A stretch of DNA of 64,000 nucleotides from Hordeum vulgare subsp. vulgare (GCF_904849725.1 NC_058518.1:212858741-212922740); one strand, 5' to 3'. Counted from the stretch's first letter, positions 20,735 through 32,654 are shown. Numbers and translations are program-made. The notes: a model not told the origin generated them from the letters alone.

Positions 20735-23170
20735 AAGAGATGACTAAGAGTTAGCGTGGCAAGCTCTATATCGATGACTTACACTAGGGTCCCGAGGATC
20801 GATCCATGTGTTCATTGGCAATATCGGCGCATAAGGACCCAAGCCGGAGATCTGCACCCACATTGTCAAGTCGGCTCGGTGCAAGCAATCCGATCACGTT
20901 CCTGCCAGCCGGAAGCACATCTTCGTTGGTTTTACTCAAGGGGTGGAACTTTCAGACAACTCTGTCACCACCGGGATACCTTCGTCAACTCTAAAGACCT
21001 TGGGTCATCGAACAGCGACACCAAGTCGATCTTCCCACTTTATGACAGCCGACTTTGGGGCTGCACACATGATTTAGAGTTTATCGAGTTGCCACGCCAA
21101 GCCGCTGTCTACATGACACAGACCATTATGGATTGCAATTCCACCATCACAGGAACAACCAACGGCGTCGGCGGGTCAGCATCAACTTCGGGAGCCGCAG
21201 GAGCGGGCAAAATGTCGGCTCAAGCGTTGGCAGACTTGATGGTGGAGATGCCAAATCTTGTGGTATCACTAGTTACATTAAAAAAATAGGAGGAACGTAA
21301 AACGAAAGTAACTAGGCTCCAAGATGAGGTAACTTGGATCTTGGAAGAGATCAATGGCGAGAATGTTTGCATGGAAGCGCTACACGATCACATCCGTAGT
21401 GAAACTGAGCGCTTAAAGGCAGAAACATGGCAAATCGGACTCCGTCAAACCCCTCGGAAGCTCTTCACCACAGGAGACATGAGAGCTGTCGGTCTCTTAA
21501 CATTCTGCCGACTTGATTTTTCAATACTCCGCAGTGCACACCAGGGACTGGGCAAGCTCACGCGGAGCATCCCCATCAGCCGGCTCAGCAATCCCGAGTG
21601 GCTCACACAACTTCGGCTCAGCCATCACCACGCCATTTCCATACACCGGTGGGGAACTTCTCTAACCCGGTGGATAAAATGCTGGCTGCAACTCACCACC
21701 TTGAGGCTCTTATGATTACTGGAAACACCCCAATTGAGGTTGAAGCTAGGAACACCATCGAGATGTCGAAAACAACAGTCATCCAATAGGTGCAATATTC
21801 CTACACTCAAGACCAGGTTCACTCGACACCTTACGCAAGCCACAACAAGACTCGTCATGATTAGCCAACTGTGTCGAGCAGTAGACGCAGGCAGCAGCCC
21901 CAAAATTCCGCAAACCAGAATGTGGTTTCGGATGGCCAAGCAATAGTGGACACAACTCAAGCCTTACAAGAAGCGGAAAGAGCAGCAGAAACAATGGGTC
22001 AAGTGCCACCCTCTGTGACTCACCTTGCCTCTTCAATGGTGGGTTTAAACTACGGGTCAATTGGAGTCCCATGCTTATCTCTAGCTCTACGCATAAAGCG
22101 TATGCCAATGGACTTCAAAGGCCCTCACAAAGTTCCCAATTACACGGCTCACCCCGAGCCAAGGGCGTGGATTGAAAGTTATGAGCTAGCTATCGACATG
22201 CTTGGTGTTAGAGATTCTGTGTGCGCTAATTAATTAACCATGACGTTGGAAGGACCAGCTCATACATGGTTGAAATGCTTGCCCCCCATTCCATTAATTC
22301 TTGGTCAGAGTTGAAGGAACGCTTCGTCAAGAATATCCAAGGTACGTGCAAGAGGTCGATGACGATTGTCGACTTACAACATTGTGTGCAACTCATAGAT
22401 GAGTCGGCTCATCATTGGACTCGCCGGGTTACGAAGATCATCCACTCGTCTGGCAGTATCACACCTACCAAGTAGTTTTGATTTGGGAGAAAATTTGCCA
22501 CTTCCATCCCCTTGTCCAGAAGCTTGGGCGCCTCAAGCGGAAGGTCCATGATATGGGAGACCAGATGGATGTTCTTACCAGGTAGACTGAGTCTGGTAGC
22601 ACCAAATATCCCGGCTCAGATATGGATAGATCTGGCAAAGGGAAGAAGAATGACAATGACGAAGGTCATCAGCACCACAATTCTGGGCATGAGGGAAATC
22701 ATAATAACCAGGGAATGGAGGAAAAAGCAAGAATCCACATGGCAGGTCAGAATTTGTTGCTAACACCAACACTTGTTTCAAAAACCAGCGACAAAACAAC
22801 AACTCTGGAGGGAATATACTGGGAAGCCACATAATTTTTAAGAAGCTCTCACGGCCCCTTGTCTTAAACATAGTTTCCCCGATAGACCATCCACTCACTC
22901 ATGGAAAAATTGCCACTTTATGCGGGCGTACCGCGATCAAATTTTCCAGCACTTTAAAGGAGGCAATAGTGGTGGCAACACTAGTCATTCCGGCGGGTTT
23001 AAAGGCGGCTCGTCTGGGATCTTTGCAGGTCAAAGCTCTCATGAGTCGGGCAGCTTAGGTGCAGGTTATCGACACTCTAGCTATAGCAACAACGGTGATC
23101 AACGCTCGAGACAAGGAAATCAGTAGGATGTTAATAAAGCCGATTTTCAGGGTAATCCCAAGAACTGAGA
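20735..23170 (+). pseudogene. gag of Tat element 2
   Basis: The counterpart of the Tat 4 gag starts MTKS at 20735 and soon meets a TAG. Recognisable parts are a serine/alanine/glycine-rich stretch near 21150-21230, a coiled region (EEINGENVCMEALHDHIRSE) near 21345, and the gag core in several frames: GVPCLSLALRIKRMPMDFKG and PRAWIESYELAIDML near 22060-22210, then SWSELKERFVKNIQGTCK and MTIVDLQHCVQL near 22300-22400. A glycine/serine-rich tail ends near 23125. Many stops and frameshifts. The identity is firm because the same words occur in Tat 4. Confidence 0.75.
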
Positions 23171-23185
23171 AGCGGACACTATCAT

Positions 23186-23865
23186 GTGTTCACCACAAGT
23201 ACGTGTAGGTGGGAAAGTAAGGTCAAAAAGAGGGCCATCGGTATGGTTGAGATGGCATACCCCATGTATTTGAAGTGGTCTCAATACCTAATCACATGGA
23301 GTAGAGAGGATCATCCAGCCCAGGTTGATAATCCGGGTGGCTTAGCTCTGGTGGTGGCGCCCCAAGTGGGAGGTAATGCTCTTAACCAAGTTCTCATGGA
23401 TGGGGGAAGAAACATCAACATCTTATACTATGATACCTTTTTACGCATCAACCTTTCCGAGGACAAGTTGCACCCATCTTCCATAGTTTTTCACGGAATC
23501 GTCCCGTGGAAATTTGCGTATCCAATTGGCCAGATGAAACTAGATGTTGCATTCGGCATGAGTCCAACTAAAGATGTGAATATCTGATGTTTGAGGTTGT
23601 AAAAATAAATAGTCCATATCATGTTGTTTTTGGATGGCCAACTTATGCTCAGTTCACGGCTCGACCTTGTTATATCTATCTCAAGCTTAAGATGCCAGGG
23701 AAACATGGTAGCATAATAGTCGACGGGAGTCGGAAACTCGTCCAGGAGTGTGAGGAAGGGGATGCAGCTTACGCGGAGATAGCTTGTGCTACGAAGGAAT
23801 TAAAGTACTACAAGGCCAATGTTGACCCGGCTGACATGAATTCACTTAAGAAGCCCACCACATAA
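23186..23865 (+). pseudogene. protease of Tat element 2
   Basis: YLITWSREDHPAQVDNPGGL and NQVLMDGGRNINILYYDTFL contain the Tat-type protease motif D-G-G. The frame stops at 23585 and continues in another frame from 23587 (MFEVVKINSPYHVVFGWPTY, then CYIYLKLKMPG). It is the same protein as at 51433-51984 in Tat 4. The frameshift at about 23585 separates the two halves. Confidence 0.8.
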
Positions 23866-25110
23866 TCTGAACCCACCCTGAAGTTCAAGTCAGCTGAAGA
23901 TACCAAGCAAGTGGATTTCACTCCTGGGATTCTTTTTAATAGTTCACTACTGGTACAGGGTTGTGTCCCAAATAAGAAATCATGATCATCGAGTTCATCT
24001 GTGAGAATCGGGAGATCTTTGCATGGAAACCTTCTGGCATGCCTCGTGTACGGAGGGAACTAACTGAGAACCACCTTAATACTGATCCAAAGATGAAACA
24101 TGTTCATCTATTCCTCCGTCATTTTAACGAGGAGAGGAAGAAAGCTATTTGTGAAGAAGTATCCCGACTCCTAGCTGCCAGGTTCATCGTTGATGTTTTT
24201 CACCCATCGTGGTTGGCAAATCCAGTGCTTGATTTGAAAATAATGGCACTTGGCGTATGTGTGTGGATTACACATATCTGAACAAAGCGTGCCCCAAAGA
24301 TCCATTTGCTCTTCCTCGAATTGATCAGATCATCGACTCTAGAGCTGGATGTGAACGCTTGTCTTTTTTGGATGATTATTCTAGTTATCATAAGATCAAG
24401 ATGGGTGTTGAGGACCAAGAGAAGACGGCCTTCATCACCCCCTTTGGCGCTTTCTGCTATGTTTCTATGCCTTTTGGGCTAAGGTGCGCGGGAGCTATTT
24501 ATTAGCTTTGTGTCCAAAACTATCTACATTGTCAAATTGGACGCAACATTCATGCTTATGTCGATGATATTGTGGTTTAAGTCCCAAAAGAGAGAGACTC
24601 TGCTGGATGACCTGTACGAAACATTCAACAATTTTGTATATAATAGATGAAGCTTAACCCGACTAAATGCGTCTTTGGTGTACCTGCAGGGAAGTTAATA
24701 TGATTCTTGGTTTCGGAGCGTGGCATCGAAGCCAACTGGGAGAAAATCAAGGTCGTGACTTCTCTATCTAAGCCAACAAACATTAGTGATGTACAATGCA
24801 TGGTGGGCCGTATAGTAGCCTTGAGCCGGTTTGTAAGCCTCCTTGGTGAGAAGGCGATCCCTCTTTATCAGTTTCTCAAGAAGACTCATAACTTTGTGTG
24901 GATCGATACTGCTAATGACCCTTTTGAAGCGTTGAAGAGGCAATTGGTTGAGCCGCCTATTCTAGCAGCCCCATTGACAAAGAGACTATGTTCATGTACA
25001 TTGCTGCAAATAATAAAGCAATGAGGGTTGTGGTTGTCGTTGAGCGCAAGGAAGCAGGAAAGGAATATCTAGTGCACAGAACTGTCAATTATATCAGTGA
25101 AGTTTCGTTC
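23866..25110 (+). pseudogene. reverse transcriptase of Tat element 2
   Basis: Motifs in order: FICENREIFAWKPSGMP near 23990, HFNEERKKAICEEVSRLLAA, a frameshift near 24250, VDYTYLNKACPKDPFALPRI, EDQEKTAFITPFGAFCYVSM, a stop near 24503, the catalytic HAYVDDIVV near 24555-24580, then KPTNISDVQCMVGRIVALSR. The catalytic Y-V-D-D survives. The thumb and connection are interrupted at 25110 by the PIF/Harbinger-type insertion and resume at 26542. Confidence 0.8.
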
Positions 25111-25113
25111 TTA

Positions 25114-26538
25114 GAGCATCTCCAATAAATGGTCTATATGTAAAAGTAACTAACTTTTGGACCGTCTAAGGCCAAAAACGCAGCTCCAACAGACGGTCCA
25201 TATGTAAAACAATTTGGACCGCGGCCTCCTCGTGATGTAAAATGCAACACCTCGCGGTGCAAATTTACATCACGAGATGTATTTGGTCCAAAACCAGCCA
25301 CCGCCCGTGAACGCCCAATCGCCACTTCATTTCCTTTCCAGCACGCCCGCTCGCGACCTCCCGTCCGCCGCCACCCCGCCGCCCCGCTGCCCTCACAACC
25401 GCCGCACGCCGCCCGCATCATATCTGGCCCCGCCCCGCCTCCCGCCGCTGTTTCCACTTCGCCCCGCCGCCCACCCGCCGCGGCCGGAAGCGCACGCCGC
25501 TACCTTGTGCGTCGCTGCCCCATCCGCCCCGCCCCGTTAGTCCGCTGCAACTCCGCCCAGCCCCGGCACGCCCGCCGTAGCTCCGACCCGCCCCGTGCGT
25601 CGCCGCCCCATCCGCCCCGCCCGACTCCGTCTGCCACCGCTCTGGCCGCATGCCGCCGTCGCTCCAGCACTCTCACCGCTCTCCGATGGCACGGAAGAAG
25701 ACGCCGAAGGGCAAGTCGGGCTTCTTCGGGTGAGGCGGAAGCCCTCCGGTAAGTGGGGAGTGGAGTTCTCCGATGCCGGGAGGCGTTGGTGGATCGACAC
25801 GTACCCCTCCGCCCACGAGGCTGCGCGTGCCTATGACATGGCGGTGTGGCGTGCCGAGAGGCATCGGGAGCACCTCAACTTCCCACAGATTGAGAGTCGG
25901 GTGGAAGCGGAGATGCTTGTGCCGTAGGGCATCAAGATGAAGGAGATTATGACGAAGAAGAAGACGACGAAGAAGCCATCGGTTGTCGTCAATGCCAGCG
26001 AGACCGACGAGGAGCCGACGACGAGGTTTGCTCGGGAGCATCTAGAGTACGTCCAGGCCGAGCTGGAGCACTACTAGAAGCGTGAGGCAGAGCAGAAGAA
26101 GAAGGAGGACGAGGCTGGTCCCTCGACGGTGATCCCCATTGAATCCTATTCCGAGGAGGACTGGGCAGACTTCTCGGAGGTGGAGGAGGATGAGGGGTGC
26201 GAGGACCCGGAGAAGGAGGAGTTCTGGGAGCAGTTCCGGAGCTCCGACAATGAGGAGTACTTTATCTAGTAGATTGAAGTAGTAGTTGAAGTTCATGTAT
26301 GAAACTATGTTGAATTTGATGTTTAAACTATGTTGAATGGACTAGTAGTTTGTCGTTTCAAGAAATTTTACATCTTCATTTTGGACCATCTATTGGAGTT
26401 TCTCTTTTGGACCATCAATTTGGACCATCTGTTGGAGTTGAGCTTTTTTCGGAGCTCCAAAACGCACTTTTTGGCAGTCCAAATTTTACATCTTCGGTTT
26501 TGGAGCGCCAAATTTTGGACCATCTATTGGAGATGCTC
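25114..26538 (+). mobile_element. PIF/Harbinger-type non-autonomous element carrying an AP2/ERF gene copy
   Basis: Terminal inverted repeats GAGCATCTCCAATAAATGG (left) and GAGCATCTCCAATAGATGG (right, reverse complement) are flanked by the three-base duplication TTA on both sides (25111-25113 and 26539-26541). Both features are typical of PIF/Harbinger. Length 1425 bp. The ends carry several direct and inverted copies of TTGGACCATCTRTTGGAG, and ATTTTACATCTTC occurs twice on the right. The left inner part (25290-25690) is extremely GC-rich. No transposase. Inside is an AP2/ERF-domain pseudogene. Removing the insert rejoins the RT/RNase H sequence of Tat 2. Confidence 0.85.
25686..26269 (+). pseudogene. 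AP2/ERF-domain protein, captured by the PIF/Harbinger-type element
   Basis: ATG at 25686 opens MARKKTPKGKSGFFG and meets TGA at 25731. A frame change there, consistent with loss of one G in a GGG run, leads into VRRKPSGKWGVEFSDAGRRW, AHEAARAYDMAVWR and HLNFPQ. This is a recognisable AP2/ERF domain: the GVRRKPSGKWG strand, the RAYD element and the LNFP end. Downstream, in the same frame, are a lysine-rich stretch, a short coiled segment and an acidic C-terminus ending near 26267, with two more in-frame TAG codons (25925, 26075). About 190 codons, no intron visible. AP2/ERF proteins bind DNA as plant transcription factors; whether this lineage is functional elsewhere is unknown. The GC-rich upstream part may be promoter or 5' exon. 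Confidence 0.75.
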
Positions 26539-26541
26539 TTA

Positions 26542-27240
26542 TCAAAGCAGCAATATCCACATTGGCAGAAGCTGGTTCTTGGTGTCTTCGTGGCTAGTCG
26601 TAAGCTCAAGCATTATTTTAGAAACATCCAATCAAAGTGGTCAGTTTAGCTCCTTTGGGAGATATCATCCAAAATAGAGAGGCCACAAGATAGATTGCTA
26701 AATGGGAGATCGAGCTTGGACCGCATGAGGTGAAATATGTGCCTTGGACAACCATCAAGTCTCAAGCTCTGGTGGACTTCATCAATGATTGGACTGAATT
26801 ACCAGTCCCCGAAGAAAAGCCACATAAAGCATAAAGGACAGTACACTTTGATGATTCAAGGGAGATGGAAGGCTCGGGGGCTGGAGTTATCTTATCTTCC
26901 CCTCGAGGTGACAAATTTTGTTATGTCATCAGCTTATGTTTCCTTGCACTAACAATGCATCTGAGTATGAAGCTATCCTTCATGGGCTACATATGTCCAA
27001 GGGGATGAACCTCAGCCGGGTCAAATGTATGGCCGACTCAGATTTGGTGGCTCAACAAGTATCACGGACATGGGATTCCAAGGACCCTCTCATGGCGGCT
27101 TATTGATGAGTTGTCGCAGTTATTACTGGTCATTTTCAAGGTTATCAAGTCGATGACATTGCCCTCCGGCTCAATGAAGCTGCAGACGCCTAATCCACAC
27201 TTGGCTCTCAGCTAAGCCCGGTGCCCCCAATGCTTTCCTT
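26542..27240 (+). pseudogene. RNase H domains of Tat element 2
   Basis: Resumes after the insertion with YPHWQKLVLGVFVASRKLKH, the degenerate first RNase H as in Tat 4. The second RNase H follows in pieces: EGSGAGVILSSPRGDKFCYV near 26870, SEYEAILHGLHMSKGMNLSR near 26960 and ADSDLVAQQVSRTWDSKDPL near 27040. The last catalytic D lies in LNEAADA near 27175. Frame changes occur near 26940 and stops at 27104 and near 27191. Confidence 0.75.
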
Positions 27241-28599
27241 GATGTACTTTACAATCCTTCAATCAAATTTCCATCAGAGGTGGATATTACTATCACAGAT
27301 ACCAAGGCACAACTTGTGGTGGCGCTTCACACAATTCTTGATTGTACCATACCATATTTGGCATACTTGACACGAGGCGAGCTCCGTGATGAGGAAATCA
27401 ATGCTCGGCAAATTGTTAGACATTGCGAGTCCATGACCATAGTCAATGGCGAGTTACACCGTCGAAGGGTCACCAACGTATTTCAACATTGTGTTTCTCC
27501 TGCTGAAGGCCAACAAATTCTTAGTGAAATCCATGCTCGAGATTGTGTCCATCATGCTGGCTCAAGGTCTTTGGTGTCAAAGGCTTATCGCCATGGTTTT
27601 TACTGGCCTACCGCTCAAGCTAATGGAGAGGATATCTTAAGGAAGTGCGATAGCTGCTAGAAGTTTGCAAGACAGGCTCATGTTTCGGCTCAAGAATTAT
27701 GGATGATTCCAATAACTTCGCCGTTTGCAGTCTCGGGGCCCGATATGGTGGGACCTTTCAAAATGTGATAAAAAGACACATCTTCTGGTTGCAGTGGATA
27801 AATTCACTAAGTGGGTTGAAGGAGAGCCGATCAGTAAGTGCGATGTTGAGACTGCGGTGCAGTTTATGGACATCTAGTTTATCGCTACGGTTACCCACAC
27901 AGCATCAGCACCGGTAATGGCACAAACCTGTCTAAAGGACCTATGGAGGAGGAGTTTTGCCAGCGAGAACATATCCGGCTCAATCTTGCATGAGTAGCAC
28001 ATCCACAATCAAATAGGCAAGCCGAGCGGGCCAACCAAGAAATCTTGGGTGGAATCGAACCTTGGCTCATGGTCTCTCTCGAGCAAACACTAGGTTGCTG
28101 CGTTGAAGAAATTCCCTCAGTACTTTGAAGCATACCCACTACTCCCAATTGATCCACATGATATACGTCATTTTTCCTGGTTTATGGAGCAGAAACTGTG
28201 TTACCAAGTGATATCAGGCATGACTCTCCCAGAGTTGCATCCAATGTTGAAGCAGACAATGAACAAGCTCGCCAAGATGCCCTTGATGCATTGGACGAAC
28301 AACACGACCTCACCTCTTCATGATCAACCATATATCAACAATACCTACATGGCTATCACAACCATAGAGTCTACAACCGAACTTTCCAGGAAGGTGACTT
28401 AGTTCTCCGCTTGATTCAAGATCAAACAGACAAGCACAAGCTATCACCACCATGGGAAGGGCCCTTTGTCATCAGCAGAAACCTCAACAATGTGTCATAT
28501 TATCTGATTGACATACGTGAGCACAAGAAGTCACGTACCTCAGAGGAAGAAACAAACATGCCTTGGAACATTGCTCATCTTCAGCCTTACTACACTTAG
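27241..28599 (+). pseudogene. integrase of Tat element 2
   Basis: IPYLAYLTRGELRDEEINAR precedes the zinc-binding part (EIHARDCVHHAGSRSLVSKA, then ILRKCDSC and a TAG at 27658). The core is frayed: PDMVGPF and WINSLSGLKE stand where KFTKWVE is expected, and the second catalytic region near 27900 is frameshifted. The C-terminal module ends QDQTDKHKLSPPWEGPFVIS and PWNIAHLQPYYT at 28599, typical of Tat-type integrase ends. It reaches further than in Tat 4, which is truncated. Confidence 0.75.
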
Positions 28600-29588
28600 A
28601 GCCACTCGCTCCTCAACATTCTACATACCCTTGTATCAATCTTTCTGATTAACATAATAAAGATGGAACCCCCGAAACTTGGGATCTCTATCATTTTAGC
28701 TACAAAAGTGGTGTGAGTCTTTATTCTTTGAAACACATGTCACTAGGGGGCTCCCAACTGAACAAGTTAGCCAGTGATAATTTCCCTCTTGACCAGGGTA
28801 TAAGACAAATATAACAAAAAATATGGTTGAACCTGCCTGTTTGCAAGATGCCTCTCCGAACAAGCTGACCCCGTGTACTCTCAATAAGACAGTCCTCACG
28901 GACCCTTCACTTATACAGGTTAAAACACGCTTGTGTCACGTGAGAGCCAGAAAATTTGAAAGCAAGGATACTCCATGGACTTATCAGCCGCCTTGTTTGA
29001 AACTTGGTTAAACCTACATGTTCACATCATGCTACTCCGATCGCGTGTACTCTAGGATAACTCCCGTTCAAACTTACCCAGGTTAAAACATAGATTAGGT
29101 CATGTGAGGGGCCGACTTACACAGAGCGAGATAAACCAGTGGCTATCATGCTAGTTTCATTGAAGTAAAGATTTGAGTCTCACAAATTGATCTACATCAA
29201 TGAGATTATAAAGCCAACTCATAAATATGTATTATGTCAAATTATTATTGTAGGAATGTCATCTTTTAGTCATATATTGACTACCGATCTATTACACTGT
29301 TTCACAAAGATGATCCGTTATTTTCTTGGACAAAATTATTGTCGTGTTATTAACAGATTACCAGGGTTACTCTACTCGGTCCAAAGATGACCACTTATTT
29401 TACTCATCAAGATAACAGAGGAATATTGATTTTGGCAGCTTATCCCATACAAACAGAAAAAGGGGCGGCTTATGATAGAATCAAGCAAAGAAAAGGCAGA
29501 TTGACAAATATCATCAATAGATTTAAGAGTCAAAGTTTTCTCTTGCACGATGGCACAAGAGGCTGGTCAAAGTTACTACCCCCTACTA
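28600..29588 (+). other. 3' region of Tat element 2 with an imperfect tandem duplication
   Basis: No sense coding sequence. Two related blocks lie near 28830-28955 and 29000-29115: each has a CTCCGAnCnnGnTGAC-like segment before GTGTACTCT and ends ACAGGTTAAAACAC...GTGAGAG or CCAGGTTAAAACAT...GTGAGGG. Long non-coding regions before the 3' LTR are usual in Tat elements. Confidence 0.55.
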
Positions 29589-30107
29589 TTAGCTCTTAGG
29601 AGCCACAAAAAATATTAAGTTTTTTACACATATGGTAATAAATATTACTCCTGGTCGGCGGCTTTGTGTGGTCTCTCCCTCAGCAGGCTTGTCTTGATGT
29701 TCTGCGCCAGGGTCTATAGGAGCCGGCTCACCCTCGTCAACTTGTTGATCCTTGTAAAGCCATCCAAGTGCGCAAAGAGATGGAAATTCTGAAGTGCCAA
29801 AAATGATTACACAGAAATCAACATTTGGGAAAAGAGGTCGCTTACGATGAGGTGGAACAATTTATAACGGCTCGTCCTGCGGTGCAATTATGCAATGATT
29901 ATCCATATGACAAGTTGGATGGTACTTCATGATATTCATACTATTTGCAAGCAGAGTTGCGAGAGGTCGAGTCTCCTTCACGCACTTAACAAAAATTTCT
30001 TATGTAAACTGCGAGCCGTCCGCTTTCAACTCTGGGAAACCGTTGGCTGCAGCTTCAACGTCAAATTCTAGGACATAAGCCTTGGCATGATGATACGAAG
30101 CATCCCA
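29589..30107 (-). pseudogene. antisense ORF remnant downstream of integrase, Tat element 2
   Basis: A single minus-strand frame of 173 codons (30107 to the stop at 29589) has only two internal stops and protein-like composition: YHHAKAYVLEFDVEAAANGF, then YHPTCHMDNHCII, FPSLCALGWLYKDQQVDE and an acidic tail with GEPAPIDPGAEHQDKPAEGE. Antisense ORFs between integrase and the 3' LTR have been described for Tat-lineage elements. I recognise no domain. Stops are at 30000-30002 and about 29868. The N-terminus probably lay further right and is not identifiable. Confidence 0.45.
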
Positions 30108-30120
30108 CGGACATCACCAT

Positions 30121-31136
30121 GGCAAGAGTCCCTTTGCCAAGTGACATGTGCTACTTATACTTCAAATATAAAAAGGTGAATCATCTCATTTACACGTGCA
30201 CAGTTGACCCCTTCGACGATGGTATACTACTTGACACTCCTCTCGTGTGCACACATAGGTATTATTGGGGCATCATGGATGAAGAGGAGGAGTGCCCACA
30301 CCTACGTACGACTACACCATCCGTGAGAGTGCATGGAGGAGGAGACGGAAGAAGAAGTGGTGAAGCTGGATGCTCTAGCGGTTAGACAATCGAGCCCTGT
30401 CGAACGACTGAGCCGTCCCAGCGTCTGGACGTCCGAGCTCGTCCGGACGACCGAGGCCTGGTGCCGCCCAAGACCTCCCGTGAGAGTGCCTGGACGACCG
30501 ACATGCTAGGAAATCCGAAGCCACTTTTGCCGATCCGGATCAATGGACGTATGAAATGCTCCGGACGTCTAGACCCTCCTGAGGCGTTGGACGACCGGCG
30601 ACCTCCGAACGTCAGGAGCCACTGTGCGCAGCCGTGGCTTTTGGCCTTGTATCTCTGTCCCATTTACCCGTTTGTGACTAGCACTATATATACTCCACCC
30701 CACCTCCTTTCTAGGGTTAGCTAAGCTTATGCATCTCTTATGTTGAGCATAGCTCCATCTACTACGTCCTCCCATGGAGATGCCTCCATGTGAGAAGACC
30801 ACCTAGTGGATGTCAAGGCCCCTTATGAGGCAAGATCCCCTAATGGATTCAAGGCCCCATCTCCCCATGGGATTTGGGATGAACTCTACCATGTATCGTA
30901 CTTTACTATGTTGTTCATGTACCCTTATGGATCATGTGTGTGGTGAGTCTAGTGGATGCGTGATTGATCTTGTTCTTGAGTGTTTCTCTTGTGATTTCTC
31001 CGTGTTCATCCCCGTGTTCTTTGTGTTATTGTGGAATCCCCCTCCAATTCGTGAAAGATCGGACACCCACATGTTTGCCCCGTATCACACGAGCAAGGAC
31101 CAAGTTTGTTATTCTCGGACCACAGATACGTACATT
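30121..31136 (+). repeat. unassigned LTR-like sequence
   Basis: From about 30367 the DNA has dense CGGACGNCCGA-type words, then a TATA-like CTATATATACTCC near 30686 and TCTAGGGTTAGC. It ends near 31088 with CGTGAAAGATCGG and TTTGCCCCGTATCACA, which resembles the 3' end of many grass LTRs. No primer site, internal region or clear duplication follows. It is probably an LTR remnant or a solo LTR of an unidentified family. Bases 30121-30366 are unassigned. No gene is supported. Confidence 0.35.
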
Positions 31137-32643
31137 TTGCATCATGTATTGCTACTCTCATTTAAAGTGTTCTTATGCATTATACCAATTTATGGATTAA
31201 TTCTAATGCCCTTTCTCTCATAATATGAAAGGTTTACACCACGAGGGAGAATGCCAACAGATGGAATTCTGGACCTGAAAAAAATTCGTCAGAGATACCT
31301 ATTCTGCACACCTCCAAATGGGGTGAAACTTCACGAGGATTTTTTATGGAATAAATAAGAAATATTGGAGGAAAGAAGTAACCGAGGTGGGCCGCCAGGT
31401 GGCCATTGGGCACCAGGGTGCGCCTGCCCCCCTGGCGTGGCCAGGTGGGTAGTGGGCCACCCAGCCCACTTTTGGCGACCTTCTTCTGGTATATATTCAT
31501 TCTTGAGCTGAAAAAATCAGGAGAGGACTTTCAGGACGGAGTGCCACCATCTCGAGGTGGAACTTCGGCAAGAGAACTTTTACCCTCCGATGGAGTGATT
31601 CCGTCGGAGGAACTTGCCTCTTGGAGGGGGAAAACGAGACCACTATCATGACCAACAACCCTCTCATGTTCGGGAGGCCAATCTTCGTCAACATCTTGAA
31701 GAACACCATCTCCTCTCAAAACCCTAGTTCATCTCTTGTGCTCAATATTGTACCGAAACCTCATATTGGTTCCTAGGGGTGACTAGTAGTGTTGATTACA
31801 TCTTGTATTTGATGCTCAATGGTTTATTTGGTGGAAGATAAAATTTTCAGATCCAATATGCTATTTAATACCTCTCTAATCATGAGCATGTTTGTCACTT
31901 GTGAGTAGTTACTTTTGTTTGTGAGACCAAAGAAGAAGTCATGTTGCAAGTAGTCATGTGATGTTGATATTCGTTTGATATTTTGATGACACGAATGTTG
32001 TGATTCCCTTAGTGGCGTTATATTTACATCGACTACATAATACTTCACCATCTTTGTTCCTAAGGGAATGCATTGGGGAGCAGTTGTTAGATGATGGGTT
32101 GCGAGAGTGACATAAACTTAAACCTTAGTTTATGCGCTATTCCGTGAGGGACTGATTTGGATCCCTATATATGTCTAATACTATGGTTACAATTTATTCT
32201 TAGTACTTTTCTCGTAGTTGCGGATGCTCGCGGGAGGGTTATTCATAAGTGGGAGGCTTGTTCAAGTAAGAACAACACCCAAGCACCGGTCCACCCACAC
32301 ATTAAGTTATCAAAGTACCGAACACGAATCAACCCGACATGCCGAAAGTGACTAGATGAAATTCCCGTGTGCCCTTAAGAACGCTTTGCCTATTATAAGA
32401 AACTGTTCCAACTTGTCCCTTGCCACAAAAGGATTGGGCCACCTTTCTGTACCTATTGTTACTATTGCTATTCGTTACTTGTTACAATTATCTTGCTATC
32501 AAACAACTTGTTACTGCTATTTCAGTGCTTGCAGAAATTACCTTGCTAAAAACCTCTTGTCATTTTCTTCTGCTCCTCGTTGGGTTCGCTACCCTTACTT
32601 ATCTAAAGGATTACGATTGATCCCCTATACCTTTGGGTCATCA
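31137..32643 (+). repeat. 5' LTR of Athila-type element 3 (start uncertain)
   Basis: The right end GGGTCATCA at 32643 precedes the primer site. Sequence from about 31240 (ACGAGGGAGAATGCC) to the end is of Athila LTR type, including CCGTGAGGGACTGA near 32143 and AGCACCGGTCCACCCAC near 32283. The left end is set only by the first TG that could start the LTR (31137) and could be off by 100 bases or more. Confidence 0.55.
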
Positions 32644-32654
32644 AAAAAAAATTC

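Larger units (their letters stand above)
19938..30120 (+). mobile_element. Tat-type Ty3/gypsy retrotransposon 2, 3' LTR missing
   Basis: The 5' LTR (19938-20651) is followed by a TTGGCGCCC primer site, long gag, protease, RT, RNase H, integrase and a long 3' region with an antisense ORF. Proteins match Tat element 4 in this window closely enough to be the same or a sister family. Insertions in it are a MITE (20373-20560) and a PIF/Harbinger-type element (25114-26538). No 3' LTR was found; sequence related to this element fades out near 30120, so the right boundary is approximate. It lies inside LTR B; the left flank CATAG has no matching partner. Confidence 0.8.

Noticed and set aside
25277..25800. 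Proline/arginine-rich ORFs left of the AP2/ERF pseudogene
   Set aside because: Extreme GC content keeps all frames open; no protein signature. Treated as promoter or leader.
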